Source of the DNA: Rhodoferax sp.
GTDB lineage: Bacteria > Pseudomonadota > Gammaproteobacteria > Burkholderiales > Burkholderiaceae_C
Assembly: GCA_016790475.1 (NCBI GenBank)
Contig: JAEUOX010000002.1
Coordinates: forward strand, 1 to 40,003
Length of the DNA stretch: 40,003 bases
Direction of reading: 5' to 3'
This document shows positions 15,579-21,962 of the stretch, in pieces. Numbering within the stretch: the stretch's first letter is position 1; every line of letters starts with the position of its first letter. The translations under genes were made by a program, and so were the position numbers. Below the pieces are notes generated by a model, which had not been told where the DNA came from, did no database searches, and saw only the letters and a list, made by a program, of their open reading frames with translations.

Positions 15579-16157
15579 ATGGCCACCAAGACCAGCCCAC
15601 CGAGCGAACCCACCGAAGACCTCACCGCCAGCGTGCTGGCCATGGAGGACCGGCTGACCTTCCTGGTCCACACGGTCGGCGCGCGCATCGCCAGCGTGGG
15701 CAACCGGCATTTCCGGGCCCATGACCTGAACCATTTCTCGGCCCGCATCCTGGTGCTGCTGCTGCAGCACGAGGAGCTGCGCGCCGGCGAGCTCGTCGAG
15801 CTGATGGTGCTGCCGCAGAGCACGATCTCCAGCCAGCTGCAGGCGCTGCATGCCAAGCGGCTGATCCGCCGCCGCCGCTCGCGCAAGGACAACCGCTCGG
15901 TGATCCTGACGCTGACGCCGGAGGGCCTGGATCTGGCCCGCGACTGCGATGGCCTGAGCCTGCGGGTGCACCATGCCTTGCTGGACGACATCGGCGAGCG
16001 CGAACGCCGCGCCGGCATCGAGTTCCTGCGCAAGGTGAACCAGCGGCTGCGCGCGATGGAGCAGCAGGAGCTCTACCCGTTTCGCGCGCCGGCGCGCCTG
16101 CCGGACCCCGGTGCCATCGAGGCGCCGCCCCCACGGACCAAAGGAAAGAAGCCATGA
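15579..16157 (+). CDS. MarR-family transcriptional regulator
   Basis: 192 aa. The winged-helix core lies at about residues 45-115, with the recognition helix in 'LPQSTISSQLQALHAKRLI' and the wing in RRRRSRKDNRSVILTLTPEG. Long helices before and after would form the dimer interface. The C-terminal 30 residues are proline-rich and basic (ending RTKGKKP). MarR proteins often sense the aromatic or acyl-CoA substrate of a neighbouring pathway. It is the only regulator inside the locus and probably controls the divergent region near 11250 and its own promoter. Its stop overlaps the next start by 4 nt. Confidence 0.92.
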   Translation: MATKTSPPSEPTEDLTASVLAMEDRLTFLVHTVGARIASVGNRHFRAHDLNHFSARILVLLLQHEELRAGELVELMVLPQSTISSQLQALHAKRLIRRRRSRKDNRSVILTLTPEGLDLARDCDGLSLRVHHALLDDIGERERRAGIEFLRKVNQRLRAMEQQELYPFRAPARLPDPGAIEAPPPRTKGKKP

Positions 16158-16456
16158 TCAAGCACATCGTGATGTGGAAGTTCAAGGAGACCGCCCACGG
16201 GCAGGATCTCGCGACCAACGCGCGGCAGACGCGCGACCGCCTGGAGTCGCTGCGCGGCCAGATCCCGGGCCTGCTGCACATCGAGGTCGGGCTGGACTTT
16301 TCGGCCACCCCGAACAGCGCCCATGTCGTGCTGTATTCCGAATTCGAGAGCCGCGAGGCGCTGGCGGTCTACCAGGCGCACCCGCTGCACCAGGCGATCG
16401 TGCCCTTCGTCGTCGAAGCCGCCACCGAGCGCCGGCTGGTCGACTACGAGCTCTGA
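16154..16456 (+). CDS. Dabb (stress-responsive A/B-barrel) domain protein
   Basis: 100 aa, coupled to marR by an ATGA overlap. The sequence opens IKHIVMWKFKE and has 'GLLHIEVGLDF', 'SAHVVLYSEFESREALAVYQ' and 'HPLHQAIVPFV', the standard strands of the dimeric ferredoxin-like Dabb fold. Known members include plant stress proteins, olivetolic acid cyclase and bacterial proteins of unknown function beside catabolic genes. A catalytic role, such as an aldol-type or cyclising step, or binding of a reactive intermediate, is possible. Nothing in the sequence decides between these. Confidence 0.87.
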   Translation: MIKHIVMWKFKETAHGQDLATNARQTRDRLESLRGQIPGLLHIEVGLDFSATPNSAHVVLYSEFESREALAVYQAHPLHQAIVPFVVEAATERRLVDYEL

Positions 16457-16539
16457 GCCCGCCGCCGCGCCCCGGCGTGCCCCACAGGCGCCCGCCGGCC
16501 TGCGGAGCGCTCCCTTTCCCCGCCTGAACCGGAATCCGC

Positions 16540-17688
16540 ATGCAGACATCGCTTCACCCGCTCGCGGGCGTCCAGGTCATCGAGTTCTGCCATGTGGCAG
16601 CCGGCCCCTACTGCGGCATGCTGCTGGCCGACTTCGGGGCCACCGTCACGAAGATCGAGTCGCCCGACGGTGACGCGATGCGCCAGTGGCCGCCGCTGAC
16701 CGACGGCTTCAGCGAGAACTTCGCGTCGGTCAACCGCGGCAAGCGCTCGGTGGTGCTGGACCTGAAGGATCCGGCCCAGCGCGACATCGCCCGCGATCTG
16801 GTGCTGCAGGCCGACGTGCTGGTCGAGAACAACCGCCCCGGTGCGATGCAGCGGCTCGGCCTGGGCTGGGACTGGTTCGGGCCGCGCAAGCCTTCGCTGG
16901 TGTACTGCGCGATCTCCGCCTATGGCCAGGACGGCCCACGCGGCGGGGAGGGCGGCTTCGACCTGACGATCCAGGCCAGTGCCGGCGTCATGAGCGTGAC
17001 CGGCGAGCCGGACGGCGCGCCGGTCAAGGCCGGCGTGCCGCTGGTGGATTTCGCGGCCGGCCTTTACGCGGCCTACAGCATCGCCGCGATGCTGAACCGG
17101 GTCCGCCAGGGCGGGCCGGGCGGCCAGCTCGACATACCGATGTTCGCGACAACGATCGCGGTGTCGGCGCTGCAGACCAGCGAGTACTTTGGCACGGGCC
17201 GCAATCCGCGCAAGCTGGGTTCGGCGCATCCGCGCAACGCACCCTACCAGGCCTACCGGGCGGCGGACGGCTGGTTCGCGGTGGCGGCCGGCAACAACAA
17301 GCTGTGGCAGCAGGTCTGCCGGCTGACACCGGCGCCCGAATTGCTGGACAACGCGCGCTTCGCGACGCCCACGCTGCGCGCGGCCAACCAGGACGCCCTG
17401 CGCGTGTTGCTGGAGGCCCGCTTCGTGCAGCAGGGCGTCGGCCACTGGCTGGATCTGTTCGGTCCGGCCGGCGTGCCCTGTGCGCCGATCAACGGTTATT
17501 CCGAGGCGCTGGCCGACCCGCAGGCCGCCCACCTGCAGCTGGTGCAGCCGATGACGCTGCCCAACGGCCGGCAGACCCGCACCGTGGCCTGCCCGGTGCG
17601 CATCGACGGGCAGGTGGTGCCGGTGGACACCCGCCCGCCGGCGCTCGGCGAACATACCCGGGACGTCCTCGCCGCGCGAGGCCGCTGA
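16540..17688 (+). CDS. Class III CoA-transferase (CaiB/BaiF family)
   Basis: 382 aa. The opening 'LAGVQVIEFCHVAAGPYCGM' and 'LLADFGATVTKIESPDGD' are family hallmarks. The catalytic aspartate that forms the acyl anhydride is predicted at Asp170 (GVPLVDFAAG). It should transfer CoA between acyl-CoA and a carboxylate intermediate of the pathway. An 83-nt gap separates it from the Dabb gene, and 24 nt from the aminotransferase. Family members accept carnitine, formate, oxalate, aromatic acids, or sulfur acids such as 3-sulfinopropionate. The last is of interest because of the thiol-dioxygenase-like gene at 19101. Confidence 0.93.
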   Translation: MQTSLHPLAGVQVIEFCHVAAGPYCGMLLADFGATVTKIESPDGDAMRQWPPLTDGFSENFASVNRGKRSVVLDLKDPAQRDIARDLVLQADVLVENNRPGAMQRLGLGWDWFGPRKPSLVYCAISAYGQDGPRGGEGGFDLTIQASAGVMSVTGEPDGAPVKAGVPLVDFAAGLYAAYSIAAMLNRVRQGGPGGQLDIPMFATTIAVSALQTSEYFGTGRNPRKLGSAHPRNAPYQAYRAADGWFAVAAGNNKLWQQVCRLTPAPELLDNARFATPTLRAANQDALRVLLEARFVQQGVGHWLDLFGPAGVPCAPINGYSEALADPQAAHLQLVQPMTLPNGRQTRTVACPVRIDGQVVPVDTRPPALGEHTRDVLAARGR

Positions 17689-17712
17689 ATCCCGCCCCTT
17701 CCGGAGGACCCC

Positions 17713-19104
17713 ATGCAGCGTACCCATGCACTCAACGTGGCCCAGGACGTCGAATCCCTGTTCCACCCGTACACACCGCTGGACAAGGTCCGCGAGACCG
17801 GCCCGCTGGTGATGACCCGCGGCGACGGCATCTATGTCGAGGACGACCAGGGCCGGCGCTACCTGGAGGCCGTGTCCGGCCTGTGGTGCACCTCGCTGGG
17901 CTTCTCCGAGCAGCGCCTGATGGACGCCGCGCAGCAGCAGTTCCGCCAGCTGCCCTACTACCAGCTGTTCGGCGGGCGCGCCAACGAGCCGTCGATCGCG
18001 CTGTCACATGCGCTCATCGAGAAGACGCGGCACCTGGGCATGGCGATGGCGATGTTCGCCAACTCCGGCTCGGAGGCCAACGACCAGGCGGTGAAGATGG
18101 TCTGGTACTACTTCAACGCGATCGGCAAGCCGCACAAGAAGAAGCTGATCGCCCGCGAGCGGGCCTACCACGGCGTCACGGTGATGGCCGCCAGCCTGAC
18201 CGGCCTGGCCGGCAACCATGCGGATTTCGACCTGCCGATCGGCGACCGGGTGCTGCGCACCGCCTCGCCCAGCTACTACCACTACGGCCGCCCGGGTGAG
18301 ACCGAGGCGCAGTTCGTCGACCGCATCGTGGGCGAGCTGGAGGCACTGATCCTGCGGGAAGGCGCGGACACCATCGCCGCCTTCTTCGCGGAGCCGGTGC
18401 AGGGCGCCGGCGGTGTGATCGTCCCGGCGGCCGGCTACTGGGAGAAGGTCCAGGCGCTGCTGCGCCGGCACGACATCCTGCTGGTGGCCGACGAGGTGAT
18501 CACCGGCTTCGGGCGCACCGGCGAATGGTTCGGCTGCGATACCTACGGCATCCAGCCCGACCTGATGACGGTGGCCAAGGCGCTGTCAAGCTCCTACCTG
18601 CCGATCTCGGCCACACTCGTCAGTGCGCGGGTGTACGAGGGGCTGACGCAGGGCAGCCGCCGCAACGGGCAGTTTGCGCACGGCGTCACCTACGCCGGGC
18701 ATCCGGTCTGCGCGGCGGTGGCCCTGGAGACGCTGCGCATCTACGAGGAGCGCGACATCGTGGGCCATGTGCGCCGGGTCGCGCCCCATTTCCAGCGCCG
18801 GCTGCGCGGCATGGAGCAGCACCCGATGGTGCATGCGAGCCGCGGCGTGGGCCTGATCGGCGCGATCGAGCTGGTGCAGGACAAGGCCACCGGCCGGACC
18901 TTCGAGGCCGGCAGCCCGATCCTGGCCCGCGTCGTGAGCGCCGGCTTCGAGGTCGGGTTGATCTGCCGCGCGCTTCGCGACACGCTGGCGGTCTCGCCGC
19001 CGCTGATCATCACCGAGCCGCAGATCGACGAGCTGTTCGACAAGATGGGGCAGTCGCTGGACCTGGCGCTGGCGGACGCCCGTGCCGCGGGGCTGATGCC
19101 ATGA
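17713..19104 (+). CDS. Class III (omega-type) aminotransferase
   Basis: 463 aa, ATG with CCGGAGGA upstream. It is a PLP-dependent fold-type I enzyme. The phosphate-binding segment is 'ANSGSEANDQAVKMVWYY' (116-133), the cofactor aspartate is in LLVADEVITGFGRTG (Asp260), and the Schiff-base lysine is Lys289 in TVAKALSSSYLP. The sequence resembles beta-alanine/taurine/putrescine-type transaminases that use pyruvate as acceptor. It would convert a terminal or secondary amine to an aldehyde or ketone. The stop overlaps the start of the cupin gene by 4 nt, a strong sign that the two enzymes act together. Confidence 0.93.
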   Translation: MQRTHALNVAQDVESLFHPYTPLDKVRETGPLVMTRGDGIYVEDDQGRRYLEAVSGLWCTSLGFSEQRLMDAAQQQFRQLPYYQLFGGRANEPSIALSHALIEKTRHLGMAMAMFANSGSEANDQAVKMVWYYFNAIGKPHKKKLIARERAYHGVTVMAASLTGLAGNHADFDLPIGDRVLRTASPSYYHYGRPGETEAQFVDRIVGELEALILREGADTIAAFFAEPVQGAGGVIVPAAGYWEKVQALLRRHDILLVADEVITGFGRTGEWFGCDTYGIQPDLMTVAKALSSSYLPISATLVSARVYEGLTQGSRRNGQFAHGVTYAGHPVCAAVALETLRIYEERDIVGHVRRVAPHFQRRLRGMEQHPMVHASRGVGLIGAIELVQDKATGRTFEAGSPILARVVSAGFEVGLICRALRDTLAVSPPLIITEPQIDELFDKMGQSLDLALADARAAGLMP

Positions 19105-19715
19105 CGACCGACACCATCGCCCCGCTGCGCAGCTTCGTCACGGCGATGACGGCGCTGGTCGACCAGGTCCGGGACGAAGCCCCGCTGCTGGCGCAGGGCC
19201 GGGGCCTGCTGGCACAGTTGCTGGCCGACGACGGCTGGCTGCCGGAAGCCTTCGCGCAGCCGCGTGCGGACCGCTACGCACAGTACCTGCTGCATTGCGA
19301 CCCGCAGGAGCGCTTCTCGGTCGTCAGCTTCGTCTGGGGCCCGGGCCAGGCGACGCCGGTGCACAACCATACCGTCTGGGGCCTGGTGGGTGTGCTGCGT
19401 GGCGCGGAGGCCTGCGAGGAGTTCGCGCTGCAGGGGGCGCATCCGGTACCCGCGGGGCGGCAGCATGTGATGCAGCAGGGCGCGATCGAGGCGGTGTCGC
19501 CCACCGTGGGCGACTGGCACCGTGTGCGCCATGCCTGGGATGCCCGTCCGGCGGTCAGCATCCATGTCTATGGCGCGAACATCGGCGCCGTGCGCCGGCA
19601 CCGGCTGGACGCCGAGGGCCGCCTGCTGGATTTCGTGTCCGGCTACGACAACACCGTCGTGCCCAACCTGTGGGACCGCTCGGCGATCGCACGCACGCCG
19701 GTGCAGGCATGCTGA
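19101..19715 (+). CDS. Thiol dioxygenase-like cupin (cysteine/3-mercaptopropionate dioxygenase family)
   Basis: 204 aa from the ATG at 19101. A longer in-frame reading from 18525 runs through the aminotransferase and is a shadow. The cupin iron ligands are His88 and His90 (PVHNHTVWG) and His140 (GDWHRV). The second-shell triad of bacterial thiol dioxygenases is present as Ser153-His155-Tyr157 (SIHVYG). The VWGLVGVLRG context follows the bacterial 3-mercaptopropionate dioxygenase-like branch, which lacks the Cys-Tyr crosslink of mammalian enzymes. The expected reaction is oxidation of a thiol to a sulfinate with O2. The true substrate is unknown. It overlaps both neighbours, so it is translationally coupled. 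Confidence 0.85.
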   Translation: MTTDTIAPLRSFVTAMTALVDQVRDEAPLLAQGRGLLAQLLADDGWLPEAFAQPRADRYAQYLLHCDPQERFSVVSFVWGPGQATPVHNHTVWGLVGVLRGAEACEEFALQGAHPVPAGRQHVMQQGAIEAVSPTVGDWHRVRHAWDARPAVSIHVYGANIGAVRRHRLDAEGRLLDFVSGYDNTVVPNLWDRSAIARTPVQAC

Positions 19716-20416
19716 AGACGCAGCGCGCCGACGGCGTGCAGACCCTGCTGCTGGACCGGCCGGAGCTCGGCAACGCGCTCGGGCCCGCTCTCGTGGAGGC
19801 GCTGATCGACGCGGTGGATGCGGCCTGTGGCGACGCCGAGCTGCATACGCTGGTGCTGCGCAGCACCGGGCGGCACTTCTGCACCGGGCTGGATCTGGTC
19901 GAGCTGCCGCAACTGTCCGATGGGGACCTGCTGCTGCGGCTCGTGCGCATCGAGACCTTGCTGGCGCGCCTGTGGCATGCCCCGCTGCGCACCGTCGCGC
20001 TGGCGCGGGGACGCACCTGGGGCGCCGGAGCCGACCTGTTCGCCGCCTGCGACCTGCGCGTTGCGGCGCCCGACACGCTGCTGCGCTTTCCCGGCGCGCA
20101 ATTCGGTGTGGTCCTGGGTACCCGGCGCCTGGCCGAGCGCATCGGCGCGGATGCGGCGCGCCGGCTGGTCATCGAAGGGGGCGAGCTGTCGGCGCCGCAG
20201 GCGCTGGCGGCCGGCCTGGCCAGCAGCGTCGGCGAGGACGCGGAAATGACGCCACCGCAGGTCGACCGCGCCACCGCGGCCGCGATCCGTGCCGCCACGC
20301 GGCCGGATCTGCGCGACGCCGATCTGGCGGCCCTGGTGCGCTCGGCGTCCCGGCCGGGCCTGCAGGGACGCATCCAGGCCTACCGCGATCGCCTGCGCGC
20401 GGCGCGCCCCGGCTGA
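19709..20416 (+). CDS. Enoyl-CoA hydratase/isomerase-family protein with altered active site
   Basis: 235 aa from the ATG at 19709, overlapping the cupin stop by 7 nt. The crotonase fold is clear: RPELGNALGPALVEAL, an oxyanion-hole segment STGRHFCTGLDL (52-63) and GRTWGAGADLFAACDLRVA. The two catalytic glutamates of hydratases are not found at their usual places: GGGCEL is GAGADL (Asp109), and FPEVxLG is FPGAQFG (Gly129). It may be an isomerase, hydrolase, decarboxylase or desulfinase-like variant, or a non-catalytic relative. It is shorter than the usual 255-260 aa. It is the last gene of the rightward operon. Confidence 0.85.
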   Translation: MLKTQRADGVQTLLLDRPELGNALGPALVEALIDAVDAACGDAELHTLVLRSTGRHFCTGLDLVELPQLSDGDLLLRLVRIETLLARLWHAPLRTVALARGRTWGAGADLFAACDLRVAAPDTLLRFPGAQFGVVLGTRRLAERIGADAARRLVIEGGELSAPQALAAGLASSVGEDAEMTPPQVDRATAAAIRAATRPDLRDADLAALVRSASRPGLQGRIQAYRDRLRAARPG

Positions 20417-20420
20417 CGGA

Positions 20421-20448
20421 AGCGCCGGGGTTCAGGCCGGCCGGCGCT
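20421..20448. terminator. Possible bidirectional hairpin between convergent genes
   Basis: AGCGCCGG (20421-20428) and CCGGCGCT (20441-20448) make an 8-bp GC-rich stem with a 12-nt loop. It lies just after the enoyl-CoA hydratase-like gene and overlaps the last codons of the convergent hemerythrin gene. No T-run follows on either strand, so it is only a weak candidate for a terminator. Confidence 0.3.
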
Positions 20449-20917
20449 GCGCGACCAGCTGTGCCCAGCGGGCCTTGGATTCCGGATAGATCAGTGTCTC
20501 CTCGAGCGCGATGTGGCCCAGCAGCAGCTCCGAGAAGACCTCGACATAGTTCTGGAACTCGACCGGATCGGTCCACCCGTTGCCAGCCGCGATGGCCCGC
20601 ATGCGGGGCGCCAGCTCGATCCAGTTCTCCTCGATCCAGCCGTGGTCCTGCTGGAGCGTGCGCACGGCCTGGGCAAGCTCCGCGTTACCGCTGTTCAGCA
20701 GCCCCGGGAATACGCTCTGCTCCTCATCGCGGTGATGCTGGCGGGACGTGCCGGAGAAGAAGGCCTCGATCGTCGCGGCCTGGTGGCGCGCCTTGTCGTC
20801 GATGCCGTCGCTCTCGATATGGCGGGCCAGCGCCTGCAGGGCGGCCAGGTGCCGCGCGATGTCGCGGTGGCAGGCGTCGAGGGCTTCGAAGGGGTCGGAA
20901 TCCGGGGTGGCAGACAT
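20432..20917 (-). CDS. Hemerythrin HHE-domain protein
   Basis: 161 aa. The four-helix di-iron signature is spread as His17 (ACHRDI), HHRDEEQSVFP (around 61-71), LQQDHGWIEENW and GHIALEETLIYP (around 134-145). This gives the histidine and glutamate pattern of bacterial hemerythrins. Such proteins bind O2 or NO, or guard iron and thiol chemistry. An FNR/ANR-like site lies at the right distance upstream, so expression probably rises when oxygen is low. It is encoded 72 nt after a TetR gene on the same strand and convergent with the catabolic operon. Confidence 0.9.
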   Translation of the reverse strand: MSATPDSDPFEALDACHRDIARHLAALQALARHIESDGIDDKARHQAATIEAFFSGTSRQHHRDEEQSVFPGLLNSGNAELAQAVRTLQQDHGWIEENWIELAPRMRAIAAGNGWTDPVEFQNYVEVFSELLLGHIALEETLIYPESKARWAQLVAQRRPA

Positions 20918-20944
20918 GGTCGGGCTTTCAGGACGGGCGCTGCC

Positions 20945-20985
20945 ATTGTCTGCAGCGGGCCCCCCGCGGCCCTGATCCAGATCAA
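20945..20985 (-). promoter_or_regulatory. Class II FNR/ANR-type promoter of the hemerythrin gene
   Basis: On the minus strand TTGAT-CTGG-ATCAG (20985-20972) matches the FNR/ANR consensus TTGAT-N4-ATCAA at nine of ten defined positions. GACAAT (20950-20945) can serve as the -10. A transcription start near 20938 puts the centre of the FNR site at about -41, the classical activating position that overlaps -35. The ATG of the hemerythrin gene is about 20 nt further downstream. Confidence 0.65.
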
Positions 20986-20989
20986 GCCG

Positions 20990-21748
20990 TCATGCCTTCG
21001 CCGGCGCCGAGGGCGGCGCGTACAGGCCGATGTAGGCGCGCATCATGGCCTTGATCTCCCGCGCGACCATCGGCGCGTAGTCGACGTCCGGTGATTCCCA
21101 CCAGTCCATCAGCGCGGTTTCCGCCTCGATGGCCAGCCGGGACACCACGATGGCGCGCCGTTCCGGCAGGCCGGTGAGCTGGCGCACCTGCTCCGAGAAC
21201 CAGCGGGCCACGGACTGGTTGGCCTGCTGGTCGATCTCGGCCAGCTCCGGGGAGGAGCGCATGGCACGGCGCAAGGCCACATTGCCGGGCGTGGCGCGCC
21301 GGGTCGACAGGATCTTGTCGATGGTCTTGTCCAGCGTATGCTCCCAGTCGGGCGAGCCGCCGAAGGTCTCGACGAGCTCGCGCACCGCCTCGAAGCGCTG
21401 CTGGTTGTAGCGTTCAAACAAGGCCACCAGGATGGCATGCTTGTTGGGAAAGTACTTGTAGATCGACGAGATGTTGACGCCCGATTCGCTGGCGATCAGG
21501 TTGGTGGTGAGCCCCTCGGCGCCCACGCGGTCGAGCAGTTCGGTGGCGGTGGCGAGCACACGCTCGAAGGTGACCAGCCCCCGGCCCTGGCTGGGCGGCC
21601 GGCGCAGGCCGAGCCGGCCTTCGGACTCGCGCAGCGGGGCAGGCGCGGGGCGCTTGCCGCGGCTTTTGCGTGGGGCAGATGCACGGGCCGCGACGGTGGT
21701 GCTGCGCTTGGCGGGCGCCGCAGCCCGGGATGCCATGGGTCTTCGCAC
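20990..21748 (-). CDS. TetR-family transcriptional regulator
   Basis: 252 aa from the GTG at 21748, which has GGAGG 9 nt upstream. An ATG four codons in is less well placed. A basic, low-complexity N-terminal tail of about 55 residues comes first (rich in Arg, Ala, Pro, Lys). Then comes the DNA-binding domain, with the recognition helix in 'LIASESGVNISSIYKYFPNK'. The C-terminal ligand domain has a helix 'IAIEAETALMDWW'-like segment and no obvious known ligand motif. A perfect 12-bp palindrome upstream (21826-21837) could be its operator. The target may be itself, the chemoreceptor gene, or the hemerythrin gene downstream. Confidence 0.9.
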   Translation of the reverse strand: MRRPMASRAAAPAKRSTTVAARASAPRKSRGKRPAPAPLRESEGRLGLRRPPSQGRGLVTFERVLATATELLDRVGAEGLTTNLIASESGVNISSIYKYFPNKHAILVALFERYNQQRFEAVRELVETFGGSPDWEHTLDKTIDKILSTRRATPGNVALRRAMRSSPELAEIDQQANQSVARWFSEQVRQLTGLPERRAIVVSRLAIEAETALMDWWESPDVDYAPMVAREIKAMMRAYIGLYAPPSAPAKA

Positions 21749-21825
21749 GTATCAGGTCCTCCAAGGATCGAAGTTGGTGGGGATTCTTGGTCAGCAACAT
21801 CCGTCCCGTCAAGAGTTTTGGCTGC

Positions 21826-21837
21826 ATTTGTACAAAT
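21826..21837. promoter_or_regulatory. Candidate TetR operator
   Basis: ATTTGTACAAAT is a perfect 12-bp palindrome, AT-rich in GC-rich surroundings. It lies between the divergent TetR gene (start 21748) and chemoreceptor gene (start 21963). Its length and symmetry suit a TetR dimer. The same 214-nt region also has an imperfect palindrome at 21911-21935 centred on CGTACG, in the presumed leader of the chemoreceptor mRNA. Confidence 0.45.
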
Positions 21838-21962
21838 CATGGGAAATGCTTGTCGTGTTCTCAGCATGTGCGAACCGCAGACCGCTTGTGGCTAAGATGC
21901 AAGCTACGGTCCCTGTCGTGCGTACGGACGGAGGGGCTGTGTGAACCCAAGGAAACTGAAGA

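Noticed and set aside
20421-20448. A confirmed Rho-independent terminator between convergent genes
   Set aside because: The stem is good, but neither strand has a T-run after it; it is listed only as a weak candidate.
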